Below, one piece after another: positions 36,665 through 46,100 of a DNA stretch of 64,000 nt. A model generated the notes under the pieces. That model was not told the origin of the DNA. It saw only the letters and a program-made list of their open reading frames with translations, and did no database searches. Both the position numbers and the translations under genes were made by a program. The stretch covers positions 1 to 64,000 of the forward strand of contig JAFVEQ010000012.1 in assembly GCA_017475895.1 (NCBI GenBank). Reading direction: 5' to 3'. Source of the DNA: Rickettsiales bacterium (lineage in GTDB: Bacteria; Pseudomonadota; Alphaproteobacteria; Rickettsiales; UBA1997). How positions within the stretch are numbered: the stretch's first letter is position 1; every line of letters begins with the position of its first letter.

Positions 36665-37385
36665 AATAGAAATAAGAAATCTATGTAAATCATTTGGCAA
36701 TAAAATTGTTTTAAACAATTTAGATCTAGACGTAAAAAATAAAGAATCCCTAGTTATACTGGGTAAATCCGGAGGTGGAAAATCGGTTTTAATCAAAAAT
36801 ATATCAACACTGATGAATCCAGATTCTGGCAGTATAAAAATAGATGGTGAAGAAATTACCTATTTAAGTGAATCCAAAAGATTTAAATTGATGGATAAAT
36901 TTGGTTATTTATTTCAAAACGGCGCACTTTTTGACTCCATATCTGTTTGGGAAAATGTAGCTTTTAAATTGCTAAATAACGAAAATATGGATAGAAAAAA
37001 AGCAAAAGATATCGCCATAGAAAAATTGAATATAGTTGATTTGGATGAAACCATAGCGGATTTATCACCATCTGAACTATCCGGAGGAATGCAGAAAAGA
37101 GTATCTTTAGCAAGAGCGATATGTTTAAATCCAGAAATAATATTTTTTGATGAACCCACAACCGGACTTGACCCAATTACCGCTGAAACTATAAATAATT
37201 TGATTATCAAAACAGTAAAAATGGTGGGAGCAACTGCCATAACCATAACACATGATATCCATTCAGCAAAAATGGTGGCAGATAGAATAGTTCTTTTAAG
37301 TGATGGTAAAATTTGTTGGGAAGGAGATAAAAACACTATAGAAGAAACAGATAATGAATTAATTAGAAAATTCTTGTTAAAATAG
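36657..37385 (+). CDS. Second MlaF-type ABC ATPase (orphan)
   Basis: This ABC ATPase belongs to the MlaF/Ttg2A group. It has Walker A GKSGGGKSV, signature LSGGMQKRVSLARA, Walker B IIFFDEPTTGLDP, and the THDIHSAKMVADR switch segment. Its 242 residues are complete. No permease or MCE gene is adjacent; the downstream genes run the other way. It may serve a permease encoded elsewhere or share the MlaE near the left end. It is coupled to galU by an 8-base overlap. Confidence 0.9.
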   Translation: MNKIEIRNLCKSFGNKIVLNNLDLDVKNKESLVILGKSGGGKSVLIKNISTLMNPDSGSIKIDGEEITYLSESKRFKLMDKFGYLFQNGALFDSISVWENVAFKLLNNENMDRKKAKDIAIEKLNIVDLDETIADLSPSELSGGMQKRVSLARAICLNPEIIFFDEPTTGLDPITAETINNLIIKTVKMVGATAITITHDIHSAKMVADRIVLLSDGKICWEGDKNTIEETDNELIRKFLLK

Positions 37386-37414
37386 CATTATTTTTATATA
37401 TAAACGCAAACCCA

Positions 37415-38536
37415 CTACGATAATTCAATTTTTTTAATCAGCAGAGTATAGATCGTCAAAAATAGGAAAATTAAGACACCCCATGTGGACAGAAGAAAAT
37501 TTATTTTATTCACTGCACCAAGCTCAAATAGAGTATTTTGTATTATAAATACTATAATTCCTGCACAAATGGTTTTAAAAATCATCAGTGAATATTTGCT
37601 GGTTCTTTGATTGTTATTTGAAAATAAAATTCCTATACACACCATTAAAACATAGGAAAATGGTGTTATTAGTAAATTGTGTTTTTTTACCATAAATTTG
37701 TGGGTATCAAAACCCAGATTTTTAAACTCTTTAATTAATTTATTAAGGGAATAGAGAGGTATCAGATTAACATCTTCATACTTATTTTGAATTTGTTTTT
37801 TCATAAAATCCTGTGAAACATTGGTTTTCAATAATATTTCATTTTTGAAATCCACCTGTTTATTCTTATCAAAAATAGCAACACCCTTCAAGATAAAATA
37901 ATCTTTACTTAGTATCATTGTATTTACATTATACCGTTGTTTGTATTCACCGTTACTGTCAACCAGAATCATTATAATATCTGTAAATCTTAATTCATTT
38001 ACATACACTTTTTTTGCCCTGACTATAAACTCTACATTTGTTTCAGGATCAATCTGTCTAAACCATATACCACTATTCGATTCAATAAAATATTCATTTT
38101 CTTTTCTGGAGTATCTATTTTCCATAAGCTTAGATTGTTTTGCTAATACAGAAAATAGAAAATTTAAAAAAAATATCACCACTAATCCAATTACAAAAAC
38201 AAGATAACTATATATTTTTAATATTTTCCATGTGGAAAAACCATTCACATACAACACAGTTAATTCACTCCTGCTGGCTATTTTTATTACCGTAAATATC
38301 GTTGTTAATAGTATTAAAAATTGCAGAAAACTTTCCAGCATATTTGGTATTCTAAATACAACTATTTTTATGGCGTCAACGGGTGGTATTGAAAATTTTT
38401 GGATATTCGGAAAAAACTCCATAAAATCAACTATAAATACCAATATCGAAATGCTAAATATTATTAGTGCAAATATTTTTAAAAATTCTTTTATCAGGTA
38501 TAACGAAACCGTTTTTATTGGAAAATATCTAAACAT
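37415..38536 (-). CDS. lptG: LPS export permease LptG
   Basis: This YjgP/YjgQ-family inner-membrane protein, with LptF and LptB, extracts LPS from the inner membrane. Three N-terminal helices with YLIKEFLKIFALIIFS at the start, a periplasmic jellyroll region (about 120-260) and three C-terminal helices fit the family. Its start overlaps lptF by 8 bases. Assignment as G rather than F rests on being second in the pair. Confidence 0.88.
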   Translation of the reverse strand: MFRYFPIKTVSLYLIKEFLKIFALIIFSISILVFIVDFMEFFPNIQKFSIPPVDAIKIVVFRIPNMLESFLQFLILLTTIFTVIKIASRSELTVLYVNGFSTWKILKIYSYLVFVIGLVVIFFLNFLFSVLAKQSKLMENRYSRKENEYFIESNSGIWFRQIDPETNVEFIVRAKKVYVNELRFTDIIMILVDSNGEYKQRYNVNTMILSKDYFILKGVAIFDKNKQVDFKNEILLKTNVSQDFMKKQIQNKYEDVNLIPLYSLNKLIKEFKNLGFDTHKFMVKKHNLLITPFSYVLMVCIGILFSNNNQRTSKYSLMIFKTICAGIIVFIIQNTLFELGAVNKINFLLSTWGVLIFLFLTIYTLLIKKIELS

Positions 38537-39593
38537 GCTTTAATTTTATTTTGTTGGTAATCATACTAATTATAGGATAAACAAACGGGGTAAATAGCGA
38601 AATTATACCCAAATATAAAAGGACTACATTTTTCTTTCCAGATCTAACACAAAATATATAGCAGGCAAAATTGACCAGACACAGTAAATATACCTTTGCT
38701 ATATCTTTATTGTTTTCTCCTCTGTTAAAACTTATATCCAGCGTTAACATGCAGGCTAATATTGATAGCGTTACCGATAGAATCGGTGTTATTAATCTAT
38801 TAGTAAGTTCAACCTTTGCTTCCAGATTGTTTTTGTACTTTAAAAGATCTCTAATACTCATAAGATCAAAATCAATTTTTCTACTTTCGTTTGTACTATA
38901 ATACTCAAGCATATTTATAGTATATTTATCAAAATATATGGTCCTTAGGTGATTGCTTTCACTTTTAAACTGCTGAATATTACCATTTTGTAGCACTATA
39001 TTTGTATCAACTATTTTTCCACTTTTGGCATAAATTATTCTATTGAAATCATTTTTATCGGTCGCTTTTATGTATAAGAATATTGAGTCTAAAACATTAT
39101 CTTTTCTATCTTTTGCATATATTGTTATATTTTGAAAAGTGTTAAAATTCGTGTTATTAAACAAAACTTTTATGGCGTCATTTTTTGTTGACTGTTTGGT
39201 GTTTTCAAATGCTACACTACATCTTTGCATTAGATATATTGTTATTGAATATGATAAAATAAGAACAAATATAGAAGAAAATAAAACCGGCACCAGACAA
39301 TTTATTTTTCTAACACCAGAGCTTTGCAATATTATTAATTCATTATTCTTCGTCATCTTATTGTAGACAAATATTACGGATATGAAGGCACTTATGGGTA
39401 TCGTAATCATTAAGAGTTCCGGTAGAATACATGTGATTATTGTTACAAAATTTTTTAAACTTATTCCGTAGTTTGTTATATAATAAACATATCTTATTGT
39501 TCTTGTTATCCATACAATCATAGTTAATATAAATAGTGTCAAAATAAACTGTTTCAGCAAGTCTTTTGCTATATATTTGATGTAAATTTTCAA
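38529..39593 (-). CDS. lptF: LPS export permease LptF
   Basis: This is the first gene of the lptFG pair. It has an N-terminal IYIKYIAKDLLKQFILTL helix, two more helices with the conserved PELLMITIPISAFISVIFVYNKM segment, a periplasmic domain and a C-terminal helical part. The length of 354 residues is normal. LptB, LptC and LptA are not in this window. Confidence 0.88.
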   Translation of the reverse strand: MKIYIKYIAKDLLKQFILTLFILTMIVWITRTIRYVYYITNYGISLKNFVTIITCILPELLMITIPISAFISVIFVYNKMTKNNELIILQSSGVRKINCLVPVLFSSIFVLILSYSITIYLMQRCSVAFENTKQSTKNDAIKVLFNNTNFNTFQNITIYAKDRKDNVLDSIFLYIKATDKNDFNRIIYAKSGKIVDTNIVLQNGNIQQFKSESNHLRTIYFDKYTINMLEYYSTNESRKIDFDLMSIRDLLKYKNNLEAKVELTNRLITPILSVTLSILACMLTLDISFNRGENNKDIAKVYLLCLVNFACYIFCVRSGKKNVVLLYLGIISLFTPFVYPIISMITNKIKLKHV

Positions 39594-39668
39594 TTAAATC
39601 TTGTTTTTTTTATTTCGCCTGTTATATTAGTTTATAGATTTTTTAAGTAAATAAAAAAGTTAAAAAAC

Positions 39669-40460
39669 ATGGATACAAAAAACTCTGTACATTTGCAAGA
39701 TTTTCCAAATTTGGAACATTTTGAGGTTGATGGAGAGCTCTTGAGCACAATGGATAAAGTAAGAGCCATCTGTAGTTGTGTTCTATATGTTAGAGACAAA
39801 AACAATCTAAGAGTTAGGCTGCCTTTAAATAAATTAACTATAATAGGCGAAAATTGTAGCGATGTCAGTGGTTTTAGTGACATAATAACCGATGAGGTAA
39901 ATGTAAAAAGTATTGAGTTTAACGAAAATATTTCTGATTACGCCAATAAAAAATTAGTATTGAACTTTCCAAAAATAGGTAAAATAATTGGCGCTAAAAT
40001 GCCAACGGTCATGAAGTTGGCAAATTCCGGTAAATGGAAAATAGGTGAAAATAAAACACTTGAGATAGATGATTTTAGTTTAAACAGTGATGAGTATTCA
40101 ATACAACTAGAGCCAAAAAAAGAAAACGTTTTTGCAGTTGACGGTTATGATATGTTGATTATGTTGGATTTAGAGATAACCGAAGAGCTAGAAAAGGAAG
40201 GTATGGCAAGGGACCTAGTCAGGATGATACAACAGTTCAGAAAAGATGCAAAACTTAACGTCAGCGATAAAATTACAGTTTCCATAAAAACAAACTATGA
40301 TTTTTTAAGGGAATCCATAGAATCATTCAAAGAATATATAAAGGAACAGACTTTGGCAACAGAATTATCTATAACCAACAACGAATTAGGAACTGAATTT
40401 TCATTTGGTGAAGAAATAAACGATAATATGGTTCAGATCGGTTTTTCCGTAAATAGGTAA
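39669..40460 (+). CDS. Free-standing C-terminal domain of isoleucyl-tRNA synthetase
   Basis: The whole 263-residue protein matches the C-terminal anticodon-binding region of long (eukaryote-like) IleRS. It starts at SVHLQDFPNL and includes MDKVRAICS, LRVRLPLNKLTI, DEVNVKSIEF, LDLEITEELEKEGMARDLVRMIQQFRKDAKLNVSDKI. None of the catalytic domains (HIGH, KMSKS) precede it: the 75 bases upstream are intergenic and the next gene is divergent lptF. The frame is intact, with codon use like neighbours. It could be the 3' half of a split ileS, a duplicated domain, or a young pseudogene. It is followed by a GT4 gene after 5 bases. Confidence 0.85.
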   Translation: MDTKNSVHLQDFPNLEHFEVDGELLSTMDKVRAICSCVLYVRDKNNLRVRLPLNKLTIIGENCSDVSGFSDIITDEVNVKSIEFNENISDYANKKLVLNFPKIGKIIGAKMPTVMKLANSGKWKIGENKTLEIDDFSLNSDEYSIQLEPKKENVFAVDGYDMLIMLDLEITEELEKEGMARDLVRMIQQFRKDAKLNVSDKITVSIKTNYDFLRESIESFKEYIKEQTLATELSITNNELGTEFSFGEEINDNMVQIGFSVNR

Positions 40461-40465
40461 ATAAT

Positions 40466-41635
40466 ATGGATGTTGTAGCAAAAAAAAATATTCTATATGT
40501 AATTCCATCAATGGATAGTGGGGGCGTTGAGGTTGGCTTTTTTGAGTTGGCTAGAAAAAATTTTGAAATGGGAAATAAAATTAATATGTTCCTCTTAACC
40601 TCCGGCGGAAAAATGGTAAGTAAACTTGTCCATTACAGAGTAAATTGTATCCAACTTGATGTAAAGAGTAAAAATCCAATAACAATATTCAGAAACATAA
40701 AAAAAATAAAAAAAATAATAATAGACAATAAGATAAATATTGTTCAGGTTGAGTCCAGAGTTCCGGCTTGGAGCTGTTATTTTGCCTGTAAAGATCTAAA
40801 TATTCCAATGATTACAGTTGTAAATGGTCTTTATGATAGTAAATCATTTTTTAAAAGGTTATACAATTCTTCAATATTTAGGGGCAACCCAATAATAACC
40901 GTATCATCTTTTGCTATGGAATATTCCTTAAAATTCTATAGAAAGTATATCTACACAAAAAAATCAAGAAAAGATGTTTATGTTGTCCACAGATCAATAG
41001 ATACAGATGTATACAACGACGATAGTGTTAGCACAAATAGAGTTCTAGAATTGCAGAAAAAATTTAAGTTGCCAGATGATAAAGTTATAATAACCATGCC
41101 GGCTAGATTTGCTGAGCAGAAAGGACACGATTATTTTTTAGAGGTATTAAAAAACCTAAAAAACGACAACTATTTTTGTGTATTTGTTGGCGATGTTAAT
41201 AAAAAACCTAAATTCGTAAAGTACATTAAAAAGCTAATCTACAAATACAATCTACAGAGAAATGTTGGTATATATGAAAATATTCTAGATATGCCGGCAC
41301 TGTATAAAGTGTCAAATATTGTAGTTTCTTCCAGTGTAAAACCTGAATCATTCGGTAGAGTTTCCATAGAGGCACAGGCTATGAAAAAAATTTTTGTGGG
41401 AACAGCTATAGGTGGCACTTTAGAAACCATCATTGATGGAAAAACTGGGTTTTTGGTACCCGAAAACGACGCTGTTGCTTTTGCTGAAAAACTCGACAAT
41501 ATTCTGAGTTTAACCAAAGAGGAACAAACAGCCATTGGTTTAAATTCAAGAAAACATGTGGTTGATAATTTTTCAATAGATGTGATGTACAATTCCATGG
41601 TGAATATTTACAATAGCATAAATAATACAAATTAA
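40466..41635 (+). CDS. Family 4 glycosyltransferase
   Basis: This GT-B fold glycosyltransferase has the N-terminal motif VIPSMDSGGVEVGFFELAR and a C-terminal domain with TMPARFAEQKGHDYFLE, then the donor-binding KPESFGRVSIEAQAM segment with EX7E-type acidic residues. The length is 389 residues. It probably adds a sugar to LPS or another surface glycan. It sits between the IleRS fragment and acpS with very short spacers. Confidence 0.88.
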   Translation: MDVVAKKNILYVIPSMDSGGVEVGFFELARKNFEMGNKINMFLLTSGGKMVSKLVHYRVNCIQLDVKSKNPITIFRNIKKIKKIIIDNKINIVQVESRVPAWSCYFACKDLNIPMITVVNGLYDSKSFFKRLYNSSIFRGNPIITVSSFAMEYSLKFYRKYIYTKKSRKDVYVVHRSIDTDVYNDDSVSTNRVLELQKKFKLPDDKVIITMPARFAEQKGHDYFLEVLKNLKNDNYFCVFVGDVNKKPKFVKYIKKLIYKYNLQRNVGIYENILDMPALYKVSNIVVSSSVKPESFGRVSIEAQAMKKIFVGTAIGGTLETIIDGKTGFLVPENDAVAFAEKLDNILSLTKEEQTAIGLNSRKHVVDNFSIDVMYNSMVNIYNSINNTN

Positions 41636-41640
41636 TCAAT

Positions 41641-42042
41641 ATGATATTAGGTTTAGGAATTGATTTACTGAGTGAAAACAGAATTGAAAAGTTATTGATA
41701 AAATTTACCGATAAATTTGTGGGTAGAGTATTATCGAATGAAGAACTTAAACTTTTTGATGGAATAAATGAATACAAAAAAATCAATTTTTTAACCAAAA
41801 GATTTTCAGCAAAGGAAGCATTTTTGAAGGCTGTTGGAATTGGTATGGGTAGAGGAATTACTTTTCAAAATATTTCCATTTTAAACGATAAACTAGGTAG
41901 ACCGATTCTAAATGTGGACGATGAAGCCATGGATTTTTTAAATAAATTATATAACATCACCACAGATAATAAATTACTCTTTAATATCTCTCTAACGGAT
42001 GAAAAAGGTTTGGTTGCCACTGTTGTAACCATTTCTAAATAA
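41641..42042 (+). CDS. acpS: Holo-[acyl-carrier-protein] synthase
   Basis: AcpS transfers phosphopantetheine from CoA to acyl carrier protein. The two signature motifs are present: GLGIDLLSENRIEKL at the N-terminus with the metal-binding Asp, and KRFSAKEAFLKAVGIGMG near residue 55. The length of 133 residues is normal. Confidence 0.95.
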   Translation: MILGLGIDLLSENRIEKLLIKFTDKFVGRVLSNEELKLFDGINEYKKINFLTKRFSAKEAFLKAVGIGMGRGITFQNISILNDKLGRPILNVDDEAMDFLNKLYNITTDNKLLFNISLTDEKGLVATVVTISK

Positions 42043-42106
42043 TAAAAATCGTTGAAATATTAAATAAATCAAATATATTCAACTTAATCATAAGAAACAA
42101 TGTAAA

Positions 42107-44632
42107 ATGAAAGAATTAGCAAAAAAATATAACTTTAAAGAAGCAGAAAAAAAATGGCAGGAATATTGGCAAGAAAATAAAATTTTCGCATTCAATTGGC
42201 AGGATAAAAACAGAGAAAATATTTATTCAATAGATACTCCACCACCTCATGTTTCCGGATCTTTACACATGGGACATATTTTTAGCTATACACAGATGGA
42301 TATTATAGCAAGATTTCAGCGAATGATCGGTAAAAATGTTTTTTATCCTATTGGTTTTGATGATAATGGGCTTCCAAGTGAAAGATATGTGGAAAACAAA
42401 ATTGGCAAAAAAAGTAAATCCATGGATAGACAGGAGTTTGTGAAAATTTGTGATAAAGAAATTCAGAACGCAGAACAATTTATGAAGGATAATTTCATAA
42501 AAATCAGTCACTCCTACGATTTCAGTTTATCCTACAGAACCATTTCACCTGTAGCAAGAAAAGTATCTCAGATGTCATTTTTAGATCTATATAACAAAAA
42601 TAAATTATACAGAAAGGAAGAACCTATAATATGGGACGTGGTGGATCAAACGGCACTGGCACAGACGGAGGCGGAAGATAAGGAAATTGAAAGTCAGATG
42701 AACTACATAAAGTTTAAAATTGTGGGCGGTGATGATTTGGTAGTAATGACCACCCGTCCGGAACTTTTACCGGCATGTGTTGCCATATTTGCTCATCCGG
42801 ATGATAAAGAAAAGTATCAAGATAAAATTGCCATAACTCCACTTGGTGTAGAAGTTCCTATTATGTTTGATGATAGTGTTGAAAAGGACAAAGGTACTGG
42901 TGTGATGATGTGTTGCACGTTCGGTGATGGCGCAGATGTAGAAAAATATAAAAAATATAATTTACCTCTAAAAATTATAATAAATGAAAAAGGTTGCTTG
43001 TATTTTGACAATGTACCTGACATTGCCAATAAATATAAAAATAGATTAGACGGACTTTTTACCACCAAAGCCAGAACCGAGATTTTAAATATACTACAGG
43101 AGGAGGGAAAAATTGCCAAAGAACCAGAAAAAATAATACACAACGTAAAGGTCGGTGAAAGATCAAAATCTCCGCTGGAAATTTTGGTAAAAAATCAATG
43201 GAATATCAAAATTTTAGATATAAAAGATGAACTACATAAAAAAGCTGATGAAGTAAATTGGCATCCAGAATGGATGAAAAACAGAATACACAGCTGGATT
43301 GATGGTCTAAGTTGGAATTGGACCATATCCAGACAAAGATTTTTTGGTGTACCTGTTCCCTGCTGGTATTCAAAAAGAAAAGGTGAAGAGGGTAAAGTAA
43401 TTTTGCCAGCCGTTGAAGATTTACCAGTCGATCCGACCGTTGATTTACCTAAAGGATATAATGCAGATGAGGTTATTGGTGAAAGTGATGTTTTTGATAC
43501 GTGGATGACATCATCAATTAGTCCACAACTTTCCACACAGTGTATAAACGATAACTTTTATTGTGATGAAAATAGAAAAAATATTATAAATTTACCCTTT
43601 GACCTAAGACCACAGGCACACGATATCATAAGAACTTGGGCCTTTTGTACTTTAACAAAAGCCTATTATCATGAAAACAAAATACCATGGAAAAATATAT
43701 TCATAAGTGGCTATTGTTTAGCCAGCGACGGAACAAAAATGTCAAAATCCAAAGGTAACGGCGTTGACCCCATAAAAGTTTTAGACGAATTTGGTGCTGA
43801 TGCCGTTAGATATTGGTCCGGAAGCGCCACATTAGGAAACGATACCCCCTATTCCGTGGATGTTATAAAAAGAGGACAAAAATTAATCACAAAATTGTAC
43901 AACAGCGCTAAATTCGTTGAAATAAATTTTAAAAATCTTTCTGAAAAAACCACCACAGCAAAGGATGATATACAAAATAAAAAAATCTCTGAAGCTATGG
44001 ATTTATGGCTAATTTCAAAAATTAAAAATGTTGTGGATGAAACAACGGAATATTTCAAAAGCTACAACTACAGCTCAGCACTAGACACCATCGAAAATTT
44101 TTTCTGGAATGATTTTTGCGACAATTATCTGGAGATAGTCAAAGGTAGAGCCTACGGTTTAGAATTTTTAAATTATAATGGTATTGATGTTTCTGCATTG
44201 TCAGATGAAGAAAAGAACAAAATCATTTTAAAACAACAGAGTGCCATAAGAACAATTTATTATGTATTCAATGCTATATTGAAATTATTTGCTCCATTTG
44301 TGCCATCAATTTGTGACGAAATATATTCGTGTGTTTATGAAGATGAATTTAATTCTGTAAAATCAATATCCTCAAGAGGTAATTGGGTAAAAACCGATGA
44401 TCTTGTGGAAAACAATAATGTAAAACAAATCGGAGACGTAATTTTAAATGTTGTTGCAGATGTTAGAAAATATAAATCCGAAAGAAATATTTCCATAAAG
44501 GAAATGATTGAACTGTTAACAATAAATACAGATGTTGACATTTCGTTATGTCTTTCGGATTTAAAAAATGTTTGTAATGTTAAAAATATAAAGTTAATTA
44601 ATAGTAGTGATTATAAGATATTTATTGAGTAA
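42107..44632 (+). CDS. valS: Valyl-tRNA synthetase, archaeal-type
   Basis: This class I synthetase has PPPHVSGSLHMGH (HIGH motif) near residue 46, a CP1 editing domain with TTRPELLPACVA near residue 216, and KMSKSKGNGVDP near residue 544. The VSGSLHMGHIFSYTQMDIIARF context and total length of 841 residues fit the archaeal-like ValRS found in some alphaproteobacteria rather than the E. coli type (about 950 residues with a C-terminal coiled coil). No such C-terminal arm is evident. Confidence 0.95.
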   Translation: MKELAKKYNFKEAEKKWQEYWQENKIFAFNWQDKNRENIYSIDTPPPHVSGSLHMGHIFSYTQMDIIARFQRMIGKNVFYPIGFDDNGLPSERYVENKIGKKSKSMDRQEFVKICDKEIQNAEQFMKDNFIKISHSYDFSLSYRTISPVARKVSQMSFLDLYNKNKLYRKEEPIIWDVVDQTALAQTEAEDKEIESQMNYIKFKIVGGDDLVVMTTRPELLPACVAIFAHPDDKEKYQDKIAITPLGVEVPIMFDDSVEKDKGTGVMMCCTFGDGADVEKYKKYNLPLKIIINEKGCLYFDNVPDIANKYKNRLDGLFTTKARTEILNILQEEGKIAKEPEKIIHNVKVGERSKSPLEILVKNQWNIKILDIKDELHKKADEVNWHPEWMKNRIHSWIDGLSWNWTISRQRFFGVPVPCWYSKRKGEEGKVILPAVEDLPVDPTVDLPKGYNADEVIGESDVFDTWMTSSISPQLSTQCINDNFYCDENRKNIINLPFDLRPQAHDIIRTWAFCTLTKAYYHENKIPWKNIFISGYCLASDGTKMSKSKGNGVDPIKVLDEFGADAVRYWSGSATLGNDTPYSVDVIKRGQKLITKLYNSAKFVEINFKNLSEKTTTAKDDIQNKKISEAMDLWLISKIKNVVDETTEYFKSYNYSSALDTIENFFWNDFCDNYLEIVKGRAYGLEFLNYNGIDVSALSDEEKNKIILKQQSAIRTIYYVFNAILKLFAPFVPSICDEIYSCVYEDEFNSVKSISSRGNWVKTDDLVENNNVKQIGDVILNVVADVRKYKSERNISIKEMIELLTINTDVDISLCLSDLKNVCNVKNIKLINSSDYKIFIE

Positions 44633-44697
44633 TCCACTGATTTATTGAAAAATAATAATTGTGTATTATATTAGCAACAGTATACAAAAACGTTAAA

Positions 44698-45372
44698 ATG
44701 TTTAAATTATTAGTTTTATTGGTTTTATTTTTGTCAAATGGTTTTGCCACAGAAAACACCAAAAGTAACATTGACTATAAAATTGATGTTTTTAACCCGT
44801 TGGAGCAAACACCTAGTGCTTTAATAGTGGATAACCTATCAAAACCAAAAACATTTAATAAAAATAATAATCTTACAAGAAAAACAGGTTCCTTTGAGGT
44901 AGCCATAGGTGAACCGTTATACATAAAAGGAACCGTTATAGATGCTTTTAAGATACCTATAGAAGGTGCTATAGTAAAAATATGGCAGACAAACGCATCC
45001 GGAAAATATCATAGTCTATTAAATAATAACAGTAAGTATTTTGACAAAAATTTTATCATGTCCGGACAGTCAATCACAAACAATATGGGACAATATGAAT
45101 TTGTTACAATTTTTCCAGGTTATTATGATGATAGGGCTCCGCATATAAATGTTATAATAAGCCATAAAAAATTTGGAATAATTGAAACGGAATTATATTT
45201 TGAAGGTCATTTTAGAAATGGCTCTGATCCAATATACCTGACGTACCCAGAAAATGATAGAAAAAGACTAACAGCAACCATGCAATATGTTGATAGAAAT
45301 GATATAACAAAAGGCAAAGTTGCCACGTTCAACATTGTTATGGATGGAATACATCAATACAAAAGATTTTAG
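44698..45372 (+). CDS. Secreted intradiol ring-cleavage dioxygenase-like protein
   Basis: A signal peptide (residues 1-18 from the chosen ATG) is followed by a beta-sandwich domain like protocatechuate 3,4-dioxygenase: GTVIDAFKIPIEGAIVKIWQTNASGKYHS and FPGYYDDRAPHINVII. In the enzymes iron is held by two Tyr and two His of an RxxHIH motif; here the second His is Asn (HIN). This makes normal iron binding doubtful. I use the ATG giving MFKLLVLL because it gives a clean signal peptide. Function is unknown; the periplasmic location is unlike catabolic dioxygenases. Confidence 0.72.
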   Translation: MFKLLVLLVLFLSNGFATENTKSNIDYKIDVFNPLEQTPSALIVDNLSKPKTFNKNNNLTRKTGSFEVAIGEPLYIKGTVIDAFKIPIEGAIVKIWQTNASGKYHSLLNNNSKYFDKNFIMSGQSITNNMGQYEFVTIFPGYYDDRAPHINVIISHKKFGIIETELYFEGHFRNGSDPIYLTYPENDRKRLTATMQYVDRNDITKGKVATFNIVMDGIHQYKRF

Positions 45373-45470
45373 CTAATATAAATAAACATACTTTTACTCT
45401 TAACAAGTTAACAGAATTAGCGAACAAAAATAGGTAAACTAACAAGATATAAAGAATAACTTAAAGGTAG

Positions 45471-45545
45471 TGGCTCCACAAGTAGGGCTCGAACCTACGA
45501 CCGATCGGTTAACAGCCGATTGCTCTACCACTGAGCTATTGTGGA
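45471..45545 (-). tRNA. tRNA-Asn (GTT)
   Basis: On the minus strand the acceptor TCCACAA pairs with TTGTGGA. The anticodon stem ATCGG/CCGAT holds loop CTGTTAA, giving GTT. The T loop is TTCGAGC, the discriminator is G, and CCA is encoded. Confidence 0.96.
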
Positions 45546-45557
45546 ACAACTGAAGTA

Positions 45558-45586
45558 ATTATAAGTATTGTTTTTCAAAATGTCAA
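45558..45586 (-). promoter_or_regulatory. Perfect promoter of tRNA-Asn
   Basis: Read on the minus strand, TTGACA (45586-45581), a 17-base spacer and TATAAT (45563-45558) are all perfect consensus, 12 bases before the tRNA. Confidence 0.88.
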
Positions 45587-45855
45587 GAAAAAAATGATAT
45601 TTATTTAATTAAATAAACACAACACAAAGCACGCTAGCCATTGACAGTATAGCAGATTTTTCATTTGTTATTACTTTTGTGTTATATAAAAGTCGTTACT
45701 TGATCCTATATGTATAACAATTATTATGATAAAACACCAGTGATAATTGTACCAAAAACATTTACCACTTAAATAAATATTCTCATATTTAACATGGGTA
45801 TTATTAAATTACTGATGTTTATCGTTTATTCATCAAAAATATTTTTAAAAAACTA
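45587..45855. other. AT-rich intergenic region without recognisable gene
   Basis: Between tRNA-Asn and tRNA-Ala no frame of more than about 20 codons stands out, and I see no tRNA-like fold. It contains only the two divergent tRNA promoters at its edges. Confidence 0.6.
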
Positions 45856-45884
45856 TTGATTTTTATTTTATAACTAATTATAAT
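45856..45884 (+). promoter_or_regulatory. Promoter of tRNA-Ala
   Basis: TTGATT (45856-45861), a 17-base spacer and a perfect TATAAT (45879-45884) end only 6 bases before the first base of the tRNA, so the transcript should have almost no 5' leader. Confidence 0.78.
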
Positions 45885-45890
45885 CACTGT

Positions 45891-45967
45891 GGGGACATAG
45901 CTCAGTTGGCTAGAGCATCTGCTTTGCACGCAGGCGGTCGTGGGTTCGAATCCCATTGTCTCCACCA
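45891..45967 (+). tRNA. tRNA-Ala (TGC)
   Basis: The acceptor GGGGACA pairs with TGTCTCC and includes the G3-U70 identity pair of tRNA-Ala. The anticodon loop TTTGCAC gives TGC, the T loop is TTCGAAT, and CCA is encoded. In many bacteria this tRNA lies inside an rRNA operon; here it stands alone. Confidence 0.97.
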
Positions 45968-46100
45968 TCACTTAATTTTCATTATTATGATTCTTTATAA
46001 ATGTAGCGGTTCAGCCGTGTAGTTGCCTCTGACTATAGTTGCACCAAAATACGAGTAATAGCCATTACCTACAATTATTTACTTTCTAGATTATTTATCT

